The position numbers and the translations under genes were made by a program. Source: Porodaedalea pini (Eukaryota > Basidiomycota > Agaricomycetes > Hymenochaetales > Hymenochaetaceae). From it: DNA of 64,000 bases. Numbering within the stretch: the stretch's first letter is position 1; each line of letters opens with the position of its first letter. Positions 11,621-23,600 of this stretch are shown here, in pieces. The notes under the pieces are model-generated. The model was not told the origin of the DNA and did no database searches. It saw nothing but the letters and a program-made list of their open reading frames with translations. The stretch covers positions 620,001 to 684,000 of the forward strand of contig NBAY01000006.1 of NCBI GenBank assembly GCA_002794775.1, read 5' to 3'.

Positions 11621-14600
11621 TCAATCCCTAGGAGTCAAGACGACAGGCAGCTTCCCGACCTTCATCACGAAGAAATCCTCCAGTCCCTCTTCCCACTCGC
11701 ACGGATCATATCCACCAGCAAGTCTCATATCGAACCTTTGGACAAGAGTCGCGACGACCATGCGCATCTCCAGCAGAGCGAGATTCTTCCCTGCGCAATT
11801 TGCCGGGCCCAATGAAAAGGGGATGAATGCGGCTGTATTGGTTTGGAATCTACCGCTCCCGGTCGCGTCCAACCAGCGCTCGGGGACGAACTTATTGGGT
11901 GCGGGAGATAAATAGCGCTCGTCCCGGTGCAGGACGTATGGCGGGACGTACACTGCCGCGTTTTCCGGAATGAACCTTTGACGAAGTGAGTTGAGGAAAG
12001 TTTGAAGAACGGGGAAGATGTTATTCAATACACACCTGCCTGCGACCCATTTCCCACCGCTCATTTCCAATGGACTTCGTTGTAATGAAGTAGGAACAGG
12101 GGGTTGAAGGCGGAGGGCCTCGTTACTGTCAAAAGAAGAAGGAAAAAAAACCGACATCAGGAGCCGCCCTTTTTCACATATCAACAGGAAGTAGAACGTG
12201 CACAACAGCATTCAAGTAAGGCATTCCGGCGAGTTTGACAGCGTCAAATGGATCTCCTTCCCCGTGCGGGAAAACGGCATCTATCTCAGCCTGGAGACGT
12301 TTGTATGCTTCACGGTGCGTAAGGATATAGTAGAAAAGACCGCCTAGAACCGTCGAAGTCGTGTCTGCGCCTGCTATGATGGCTATGAAGGTGTCGTTGA
12401 TGGCTTGGTCCGGGGGTACTTCCATGTCTTCGAGCGCATCTTCATTTGTCTGGAGAGCGGTTTCCATGAGCAAACTGATTTCGGAGTCACTCGACTTACT
12501 ATGAAATGGAACAGATCCTTTTTCGTCGATCCCTTTTGCTTCCGGTCTTTCAAGCATTTCATAGCAAAATGGATAAATCGTGCTTGATCCTTTGAGCTTA
12601 GAGAGAGACGCCAGATAAACCTGCAGATCCAAGGAATGTGCTCTAGAATTCCGACCGCTCTGTCCCGCTGATAATTCTGAGTTCCGGTTGTTAGTGAATA
12701 GGAATCAGATGATTGAGTTCGAGGGAGACGTGTCTAATGGGTCAATACCCTCGTTCCGGTCGAGTTCCGTGGGTTCCGGATCGCAGGATTCGGGTTGCGT
12801 GCGTTCCGGTGTGTCAGGGGCAACGGAATTGACGAAGCGTACTAATAGGGAAGTGTTCGAAGCGTAGCGCCAGCAGAGCGCTCGAGATGTGTGGGGGATC
12901 GTCGGTGGCTGTGTCAGAAGACACGGAGACGCGCTAATACTAACACGACTTTCTTGGAGCGGGATTGTCCTCAGGATGGACGGCTGGTCCCTGTGCTCAA
13001 CAGACGTCGTCTGGAGTACCAGAGAGCGGGGCGAGATATGGGACTTAATTCAGAAGATACGAGACGAGAGGGAATCGAAGTCGAGATAACGAGAACGAAG
13101 CGAAACGAGGTAAGGACGGAACGGATGGAACGAGCGCAACGGGCGCAACGCGAATAAAACAAAGTCGAGGTGAGCGATTCGAGTCACTGAGGCACCGAGG
13201 CGTACCTAGAGACAGTCCTGAGAGATAGCACACGAAGTTAGGCGTCGAAACTCGGGGGTGGAATTGCTGTTCTATCTACAACATTCGACGCTCTATAAAT
13301 ACTAAACAAGTGTCCTGCGTAAACATGAAAGGCGAAATAAAATAAGACGAGTCCTATTGTCCTACCACTGAGCCTCCTGAGTGTTCCTTTGAGCGGCTCC
13401 ACGATCCGAACTACTGAAAGGCGGGGACGGCGCGTGTTGACTTGGCGTAGCATCGGTGAGCTTCAGGATCCTTTGTACGGAGCCGGAACGACCAATGCCG
13501 GGCTGCCGCATGTTCGTTAGACAAAGGCAAATGAACAAACCTTTGGCAAGGTCGAGTGGACACGCACACAGATAAGTGCACCGGGGTCGGTCCGAGTAGC
13601 TGATGCGTGCGATCCGGTCGTTGCGTGTGTTCCATGTTCGGGTAATCACCGCCGACCCGGGTGTACCGCTTTGCTCGATTGCTGAGTCGAGGCTCTTCGA
13701 CTTCGTGACGTACATCACGTGCGTTCCGCTCGTTCCGTGCCCAACGAACCGGTTGGTGTTACATCTCCTCGGGCGTTTTAAACAGTGACTGTCCCTAGTC
13801 ACTCCGTCCTTCTGAATCCTCTCGTGTTCGTGGGATAAGGCGTCGTATGTTGGCCTCGTGTAGTCCGCACCCCCTCTCTCACCTTCATCCATCGCGACAT
13901 CAAAATGTCGTCTTTCCAGCTTGGAATTTCCGCAGAGCACTTCCAGGCGATGGCGCAGCTCGAGCGAGAGGTTCAGGAATGGGAGCAAGGCATCCTCAAG
14001 CAGTGGTCGGAGTTCCTGTTCTGGTCGTTGTTGCCAGGGGTAGTACGTGCCTGGATAGTCGGCTTGGCCGAGTTTGATGTGAGTATTAACATTCACCATG
14101 AGCGACTCTATCCCTGACGCTCTCGTTAGTACATGCGGTCTGAGCTTCGTCGCCGAACGACCGAGGTTCGCCGTCTCGACATGTGGACTCATCTGCCAGA
14201 GAGTCGCTGGCAGCAGATGCACGATTACCTGAATGCGGCGAGGGATCGCTACGGGATGCGGGATAACGAGACCATGCACGCCCTGGCTGATGCGGCGATA
14301 GCTGCAGAAATGGAGGTGGCAGCACAAAATGGTCCTGGGAGTACGGAGTTGGACCAGGAAATGGCTGCATACGAGCGGCACCAACGAGTTCGTCAGGCGA
14401 GCGAGTCTGAGGAGCTTGATGAGCTGATCCGTCATGGTCAACAGTCTCTCCCCGTATTGTCGATGCGGTGCAGCGTGTCTGCCCAACCAACAGCGCCTGA
14501 TCTTGGGTCTCCTGGCGGAAGCGATCTGGCTGGTCCCACTTGGACGGGAAGCGTGCAACAGGCAGAACTGGTGCAACGAGCGCAATGGGCGGAACGGACG

Positions 14601-17600
14601 GAACGGCCGCAACCAGCGCAACAGGCGGGATCTGGTCCTGACGAAACTGATCTACCGATCGAGGATGATCAGAGTGATGCGTCTCGTACTTCTTCGACAC
14701 GGGCGTGGGCGGCAAAGGAGATGGCGACTCGTGCTGCTGCCTGGGCTCGTCGTCGTCCAGTTTTTCCTCCTCGAGCACTAAGTGAAGAGTCAACTCGGAT
14801 GCTCGTTGACGAGAGTCCTGCTAGTCCTCCACCTGGTTTTCGCGGGGAGTCAGATTACAGGGGAAACAACTCGGACTCAACTGTTCGTGGCTCGCGGGGT
14901 CGATCCATGAGTGCTGCTTCGGGCGAGTACAGCAACAGCAGCAGCAACAAGGGTCAGGTCGACGACGGCGAAGATGACGAGGACGAAGATGAGGACGTTG
15001 ACGATGACGCCGAAGGAAGCATTGACGAAGGAAGCGATAGCGAGGAGGACGAGGAAGACGAGGACAACAGCAGCAGCAACATCCATTCTGCTGGATGTGA
15101 TCAGTGCCTGATGCGAGGCATAGAGTGCACTGGGACTCCTGGGAAGGCGTGCATGAGTTGTCGGAGGCTCCGGATCAGGTGCAAGCTGTCGACGCATGGC
15201 TGGGTGATGAACCGCGTCATGCATGAGCGGGTTGCGCAGGCTCCCCCTCCTCGGTCACGGTCTGCTGCTAGGTCGTCTGCAAGACCTGCTACGAGTGCGG
15301 CGCCAAGTACTCCAGTGAGGCTGCCTCCTGGAGCGTCGATGAGGGCTCCTGCGAGAGCACCGACGAGAGCGTCGACGAGACCACCAACAGGTCCAGTGAC
15401 TGCTGGGCCTAGTCGTCTGGCTCGTTCTAGTGTCGGGGTCGGCTCGTTCGATGACGGGGTTGAGGAGCTGTCCGTTCATTTGTCGGAGGCTGAGTCGGAT
15501 CAGGAGTTGTCTGTCCTAGGTCGGGACGCTCGAGTGCTGGAGCGCACCGCTTCAGAGCTGGAGCGGCAGGCGGCGTTGCTGCGAGATAGAGCAGCTGCCA
15601 TGTGGTCTAACGTTGCGTCGATGCAGCGGGCTCGGGAGTTGAGACGGGATCGGGAAGAAGGCTTGGGGAAAGGAAAGGGGAAGGGAAAAGCGAGGTAGCG
15701 TCAGGACGTGCGGAATGCATGCAACGCACGGAACCCTCTATTTAGTCGAAAAAAGAAACAGAAAAGAAAAAAAAATTGTACTTCTATAATTTTGTTTTTT
15801 GAATTAAATGTTTTCTGAGTTTTGTGTTAGGGTTTTTTGTTAAGGGAAAGAAATGGGGTAAGGAAATGCCAGGGGAGTCGAAATGAAGTGAAGAGATAAA
15901 TTGGGACGGAACCGGCGGAACGGCCGGAACGCTCAAAAACGGCTTGCAGTTGAATGCGTGCCCGAGCAGATTAATAGGATAGGATTACGAGAAGAGATGA
16001 TGGAGAATTAAAGAAGAAAGGTGCATACATGGAGTCCTCAGAGCGGATCAGAGGTGAAGCCTAGGCATCAGAGTCAACAGACTCGGAATCAACGTCTGAG
16101 ACGTCGTTCTGGTCCTCATCTTGCTCTTGGGCGTCATTCATCATTTCGAGCTCTTCCTCAGAGTCTTCTATGAGTTTGGTAACTGGAACCGAAAGATTAG
16201 GATGGGGGAAATAGGGAATAAGTCGAAACGCAGCAATTCTAAGGTGGGAAACTGCCCCATTGAGTTCCGCCATGATATACGATCCTCCCTCCGTTTTTCG
16301 AACGACCACGTAAGGGCCAAGGTACTGAGGTTTCGTCTTTCGGTTGAGTTCCATTTTCGTTCGTGAGTTCCTAAGAAGAACGAGTCGTCCTGGTTGGAAG
16401 TTGTAGTCTTTAATAAGATGTCGGTTCGCCTCCTCGAACTGTCTTGCATACGCGTGCCTGGCATCGCTGACCTTCTTGGCGATGGCTTCTAAATCCTCGG
16501 GGTGTTTTTGAAGCTGGCGAGCTCGGATGGAGACGAGTTTGGTAGTAGAGAGCGGGGACTCGATTGGGGGTACGAGATATGTAGCTTCAGAGATATCGAA
16601 GGGGAGCAGCGGTTCTACTCCATGGACCATGAAGTACGGCGACAGTCCTGTGGCTCGTAGGATAGTGATTCATTCGGCCCAAAACACTGAGTGAGCGTGC
16701 TCGTGCCAACGCTTCTCGTTTCCTTCTGCAGCTTTCATGAGAGCTTCCTGAACGTCGAAATGTTTTCGTTCGATTAGTCCGTTAGCGCGTGAGTTGTAAG
16801 CTGAAATACGGATGTGATTGATGTGGTAGTGATCTTTCAGCCAATCCAGCGCAGCAATGAACGGCTTTCCGTTGTTGGTAACGAGTTCTGGGCAAGCTCC
16901 GAAGCGGCAGAGTATATCCTCGAATATGAACTGGCCGATTGCTTTGCCAGTTTCAGAGTGGAGGAGACGGAACTCGGGGTATCCTGAAAGTGAGCATCGT
17001 GCATGGACAATGTAGCGATAACCTCCTGCCTTTGGCATGACTTTCGTGTCGATGTGCACCTTCGAGAATAGGGGAGCGATGGATGGGACCGTTGGTGGAA
17101 TAAGAACTTGCTTCGTCTGCCTGATCTGGCACTCGTGGCACGTCTTAACGTAGTGCTTGACGTCGTGTCCAAGGGAAGGCCACCAGAATCGATCGAGGAG
17201 TCTGGCTCGTACCGAATATACTCCCTTATGTCCGAGGTCATTGTGGGCGGCTTTGACGAGTGTCCATCGACGTTCCGGTTCGATGACTACCTGGTGCTGC
17301 TCGTTCCGTGCTTTCCGCCACAGCTTTCCAGCTCGGACGAAGAATCCCGTCGCGTACCTGACTAGTGCGGGGATGTCCTTCTCTGGGATTGACGAAATTA
17401 GCAGTGGGTCTTCTAAGAAGCGTTTTACGTCATCGAGACGACGATCCTTGGCACGCGCCGAGTCGGAGGCCGGGAACAATTCTGGACTGCCTGTTCCGGG
17501 TGTTCCGTTCGTTGCATCCGTTGCATTCGATCTGTTTGTTGCATAGGTGGAACCGACGGAATAAGCTGGACCTAAGATAAACGCGTAGGCTTCGTCAATC

Positions 17601-20600
17601 CATGCCTTGTAGTCGTCCTCTTCTTGCGGATCGGTTGGTGCAGCGCGCCTATGAGACAATCCGTCCGTGCCGGTGAACTCCAAAGCTGGTACGTGTCGTA
17701 GGATGAACGAGAACAAAAGAATGCCGGCGATCCACCTATTGATGGTAGCGTTAGGTTGTAAATCGGGGTTGTTGATCATCCCTTTGATGTACGCTGCGTC
17801 CATTTCCACGATGAGCTTGCGAACTCCAATGAGAAAGAGACGGTTAGCTTGCAGGGCTCGGAATAGACCAAATAACTCGATTTTTGGCTGAGAATACGTA
17901 GCTTGGACCGAGTTCCAGTTGATGGACCCAAACCTGTTGATACGTCGATGGCCGTCAGTGTGCTCCTGGCCAAGCGTCCAGCCGACTCCGATGATGGATG
18001 AGTCGACAGCGAGTACGACCTCGAGATCTGACTGGTAGTCGATAGCGCAGAGGGCCGGGCACTTTGTAACTGCTTCCTTGAGAGCATCCATGGCGTCCTG
18101 TTCTTCAATTCCCCAGTCGAAAATTATGTTCTTCTTCGTCAGACGAATGAGCGGGCGAGCCATCTTGGCGAAGTCCTTGATAAAGACTCGTAAGACTCCT
18201 GCTGTGCCGAGAAATCCCTTGACCTCGGTGACTGTGCAACACAATGGCCAGTTGCGGACCTTCTGAATCTTAGAGTCGTCTGGTTCTCGACCCTGGTAAG
18301 TGCACTTGTGACCAACAATAATGCCGTATGGGGCGCATATATGTAGCTTTTTCACTGAGAAGGTTCCTCCAACAACTTTGACTCGTTGAAGGATTCAGTT
18401 GACGTCCTGAAGGTGCTCCCAGACAAAGCGTCGAATCCCTGGGTTCTCAGGGATTGTTTCGTATGATCCATCGGGGAGTTCGTACCGCATCTTTGGTCCT
18501 CTGGCCATAACGTCGTCGGCGTAGGGGGTCGTAACTTCCGGGATCTCGTCTTGCAGAATGAACGTGAGGTCGTTGTGAAGAATTTGAAGCGAATTCGTGT
18601 ACCCCATGGGGAGTACGGTGAGATGAAACGTTCCTAGGGGCGTCTGGAAGGTAGTCAGATCTCGGGAGCTTTCGTGTAGGGTTCGCTGGTCGAAGGCGAC
18701 GAAGAGATCCAGTTCGGTGTAGCAGGCACGGCCACCAAATTGCTCGGCAAGCATGTCGACGTTTGGGGGCACAGCCGCGTCGCGTATCGTAATTCTATTG
18801 AGATCTTGCAGATCGTGGACGAAGCGAAGCGAGACTCTGTCCTTCTTCATAACCGAAAACATCTGTGATCGGTAAGACGAGTTTGAGGGCTCGTAGACTC
18901 CGGTGTCAATCTTCTCGCATAAAAGCTTGATCGTTGCTTCTCGAATTCCCGGTGGAATGGGAATGTTCCTGTGGACCCACGGAACGTGCGGAACTGTCGG
19001 AATGCGTACTGGGTCGAACCAACGCGGGTCCAACGCTCCTCGGTCAGTTTCTACCCAGGCTAGCGCACCTTCTTGTAACATGATCAAGTTGATGACTAGT
19101 TTTCGTTCCTTGGGCCAAAGAAATTCGCAGGGATCGATGTCGAAAGTGTCGGCTCGTTCCTGCGTAAACTTGCCGGTTGGCGTAAAAGCGAAAGGTTTGG
19201 TAGGGAGTACTGGCATCCCTTCTAGCGGGCTGGGGTGCTTGCGTCGCACAATCCTGAATTCCTCGGGGAGCGTTCCAGCGACGGGACAAACTTTATTGGC
19301 GACTTTCTTGTAAGCCAGAACTGCGGGATCGGCGCCGTCTGGGGTCTCGAGGAGACACGAGTCGTATTGAGCATCGTTGACGTCGAGGGATAATTTATCT
19401 GACGAAAAGAAAAGGTGGCGATGGCGTTGTTCATAAATAGAGACCGGAATCGTAGAGTCTAAGATCGAAAATACTGAATGTGAAGTTTTGGGAGCGCATA
19501 TAGCGAGCTGTTTGTCGTCTCTCCGATGCTGGGACATCAGTTCCTCGACCACTGAAAACCCGACTGCTTATTGAAGTGAGCGATGGTGCGGACTCCGGTT
19601 GCGACCTTGCATTTGCGCCAGTGTTCAGATGGATCGGTGAGCGTGATATGCTGGTCTCCTGAGAGGAAGTCCTTTGTTTCGCACTCAGTGATGGCAAAGA
19701 ATGGTCGACCAAGTAGGGCCTCGAACGGAGCGTTTCGAACCACCTGTGCTTGGAGCGAGACGTCGACGCCAGCAACGGATACTTTGACATTCTGGATCAT
19801 CCCCAACGTAGAGGAACGACCTGTATCGGCAGACTCGAGAGTCATTGACTGGTCAGCGCGTAGATGGATACCTAATTTCTCCCATACGTCTTCGCGGATG
19901 AGGCAAATGACGGCACCTTGGTCGAGAATACATTCGACTTCCAATGTGTCCGCGAAAATTGCCTTGACCGTCCGTAGCGGCAGACATTCCTCGGCAGCTG
20001 GTCCTACGTCGTGATCCGGACATGCGCTGTGTGCGACGAGGCCTTCGGTGGACCAGGACGAGCCAGGATGGCCGGTTCCGGGTGTTCCGGGTGTTCCGGG
20101 TGTTCCGTGGGTTGCACTCGTTGCGCTCGTTCCGCCTGCCCCGACCAGATGGACGTCTCCTACTGTCAAACGCTTTGTCGTGGTAAGGTCTTTCATCTGT
20201 TTTCGTACGTCGGGGGCCAGAGCTAACAGTTCTCGTTGCGAGATGGTGATGTTTGAGTCGAGAGAGCAAGTGAGGACTGTCTGCGTGACCGCAGCGTCTT
20301 CGACTGGGGACACGTAGCGGTACTGCGGCTGCGTAGATGATGTCTTGGGTGCGTCAGCGGGCTGCGGCTTTGCTGGGCGGGTCGAGGCCTCTGGCTTTGC
20401 TGCGGGGACTGGAGTTGTCTTGGGTTCTGTTCTAGGGGGCGCAGTCGGTTTAGGGGGAACTTGTACTCCGTCAAACTTAGCTTTTCGCGCCGCACTGGTC
20501 CTCCTCCTAGCTTCTCCTAGCAATACCTCGAGTCTCTCTACCTCGTATTCGTCTTCCGGGATCTCCTCAATCGTCGCTGAGGCCACGAGAACGGGTTCGG

Positions 20601-23600
20601 GGAATGTAGTTTCGGAGTCGGCGACTTCGACTAAGTTGACTGTATGCACGACTTGATCTTTTCCTAAGAATCCGTCGATACGTTCCATGATTGTTCGTCC
20701 AGGGACTGTGCTCGGGACGAAGCTCCCGTTGGCCAGGGTTACTCGTCCTTCCACATTGCGTGCGCATTTGCCGTTCTGGATATATTCAAGGACTTTTGGG
20801 CAAGATCGAATGAAATGGCTTAGCTCCCCACAGAACGTGCACCCTGGGTTTCGTGGCTGCAAAGGTACAGGTGCTGCTGGTGACGTCGAGACTGGTGCGT
20901 TGCTTCTAGTCGTACCTGATCCTCGTCCCATGGCGTTGAGCTGGACTTGGAAGCTCTTGAGTGTTTCCATGACTGTGCTGAGATCGACCTCCTCCTTTTT
21001 GATGGTAATCGAGCTGCTGGAAGTCGAGGTACGTGGCGCCTGAGCCGTCGAGCCACTGAATGACGCTCCTCCGAGGATGAAGTCGGCGTGCTGGATGATA
21101 GTTTCGATTTTGTAGGGGTCGCCTTCTTCGTGATCGGACTCCTTGATCTCTAAGCGCCGAAGAAGCGCTGTACGTAAGTCGCCGGTGATTCCTCTCAGGA
21201 ATGTGTGCTGGGATTCTGGCTTGGTGAGCTTATCTTTCGCGATAAGATAGTCGGATCAAACTACAAAATCTCGCTTATACTGTCCCAGATCTTCGCGAGA
21301 GCGAATCCCTTGTTCGGCTCGGTCGACGACCATTTGCTCGAACTCGGCGCGGGAGTAGCGTCGTCCTGCTCTGAGGCTCAGGTATAGTCCGGTGGTTGCT
21401 TTCTTGATGTCGTTCCATACGATCGGGTTGGCTTTGAACTTGTCCAAGGTTTCCCAGAGTTCAGCGACTTCTGCCGAGGCGTAGTACCTGGCGTATTTGG
21501 CTTTCGATCCGTCGTCCCAATTGAGATCGTCGGCGAGGAACTCAATATCCTCGAAGTAACGGGGTAGGTCCCTGGCGTTGGAACCGTCGAAGTGCGGGGC
21601 ATCGCGCTGCCCGCGTCGTGGTGCTCTCGTCGCCATTGGTGGCTGATAGATAGTGTGGAGGGACGAGCGTAAGATCTGAGGAGTTAACGATGAGGTAAGA
21701 CATTGTCGAGTGGCAAGAGTCCTGGACGCTAAAGGAGCTGCTAGCGGAATGGACGGGTCAGACGGAACGGACGGAACGACCAGGGAAGAGAATACCGTGG
21801 CGGGACTGGATGAAGGAAACTGTAGATGCGATAGACGAAGAGTAGGGCTTCCTGGCGGCGAGGTGGACTGCTGGGAATCGGTCGGGGATCGGGATTCTGA
21901 GGTGGACTGCGGAGCGGATGGTTCTGCTGATGTTGGAGGTAAATTCGAGCCGAGGAACGAGAACGGGGACGAGATTGTAGACGGAAATGATGACGGAAAG
22001 TTTGATGAGTCTTCTGATACCGAGGCTTGGACTGCTGAAGATGGAGGTGAAGGGGAGTGATCGTCGAGATCCTCTGACCTGTGCGGATCGGATGATAAGA
22101 TGCGGTCAACGGTTTCTTCTTCACCTGAGTCTGTTGATTGAATCTGTGCTTCTCTGGCTTCACGTTCCAGCCTGGCTAGAATCCACTTATTCGGTGGGCG
22201 ACCTGAACGTGACACGATTGAAACCCCCTCGCGGTGGGCTCCACTTGATAATTCTGAGTTCCGGTTGTTAGTGAATAGGAATCAGATGATTGAGTTCGAG
22301 GGAGACGTGTCTAATGGGTCAATACCCTCGTTCCGGTCGAGTTCCATGGGTTCCGGATCGCAGGATTCGGGTTGCGTGCATTCCGGTGTGTCAGGGGCAA
22401 CGGAATCGATGAAGCGTACTAATAGGGAAGTGTTCGAAGCGTAGCACCGGCGGAGCGCTTGAGATGTGTGGGGGATTGTCGGTGGCTGTGTCAGAAGACA
22501 CGGAGACGCGCTAATACTAACACGACTTTCTTGGAGCGGGATTGTCCTCAGGATGGACGGCTGGTCCCTGTGCTCAACAGACGTCGTCTGGAGTACCAGA
22601 GAGCGGGGCGAGATACGGGACTTAATTCAGAAGATATGAGACGAGAGGGAATCGAAGTTGAGATAACGAGAACGAAGCGAAACGAGGTAAGGACGGAACG
22701 GATGGAACGAGCGCAACGGGCGCAACGCGAATAAAACAAAGTCGAGGTGAGCGATTCGAGTCACTGAGGCACCGAGGCGTACCTAGAGACAGTCCTGAGA
22801 GATAGCACACGAAGTTAGGCGTCAAAACTCGGGGGTGGAATTGCTGTTCTATCTACAACATTCGACGCTCTATAAATACTAAACAAGTGTCCTGCGTAAA
22901 CATGAAAGGTGAAATAAAATAAGACGAGTCCTCTATTGTCCTACCACTGAGCCTCCTGAGTGTTCCTTTGAGCGGCTCCACGATCCGAACTACTGAAAGG
23001 CGGGGATGGCGTGTGTTGACTTGGCGTAGCGTCGGTGAGCTTCGGGATCCTTTGTACGGAGCCGGAACAACCAATGCCGGGCTGCCGCATGTTCGTTAGA
23101 CAAAGGCAAATGAACGAACCTTTGGCAGGGTCGAGTGGACACGCGCACAGATAAGTGCACCGGGGTCGGTCCGAGTAGCTGATGCGTGCGATCCGGTCGT
23201 TGCGTGCGTTCCGTGTTCGGGTAATCACCGCCGACCCGGGTGTACCGCTTTGCTCGATTGCCGAGTCGAGGCTCTTCGACTTCGTGACGTACATCGCGTG
23301 CGTTCCGCTCGTTCCGTGCCCAACGAACCGGTTGGTGTTACACCGCATTCGAATTTCAGACCGTAGATATGTAGAAGATGATTTATATGAACTTCATAGT
23401 CTGCTCGAGCGTCGCTACTACCCTGTTGTCGTCGCCATCACGCATAAGTTCTAGACCGCCGTTGAAGCTGTGTTGGCATTGTCAGATCGGGACCATAGAG
23501 GAATCTGCCAGCGGGTTGCAATGATTCTCACACCAAGTCACCCATAAAGTCATACCTAAGCCGTCAATTACGCGCTGCACTTGATAAAGCCGGGAAATGC

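Larger units (their letters stand above)
12669..23342 (-). mobile_element. Element 1: complete Ty3-type LTR retrotransposon (10,674 bp) with an extra antisense gene
   Basis: Bounded by two direct LTRs of about 1.1 kb that start and end TG...CA, and flanked by an apparent 4-bp target duplication CCGC (12665-12668 and 23343-23346). Gag, protease, reverse transcriptase, RNase H and integrase are encoded on the minus strand, so the 5-prime LTR is the right-hand one. The domain order with integrase last places it in the Ty3/gypsy group. The RT motif block with IPENPGIRRFVWEHL belongs to a lineage common in Agaricomycetes. Between the pol end and the 3-prime LTR lies a spliced gene on the opposite strand. 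The gag-pol frame has three in-frame TGA codons, so this copy is not autonomous. A short purine tract abuts the 3-prime LTR (plus-strand complement TCTCCTC, 13764-13770). Confidence 0.93.

Noticed and set aside
14877..15224. Minus-strand ORF with hydrophobic stretch inside the antisense gene
   Set aside because: It is the complement of the Asp/Glu-coding run, which always reads as Val/Leu-rich in antisense; not a membrane protein.
16837..17241. Extra minus-strand ORFs inside element 1 integrase
   Set aside because: Alternative-frame shadows of the integrase coding sequence.
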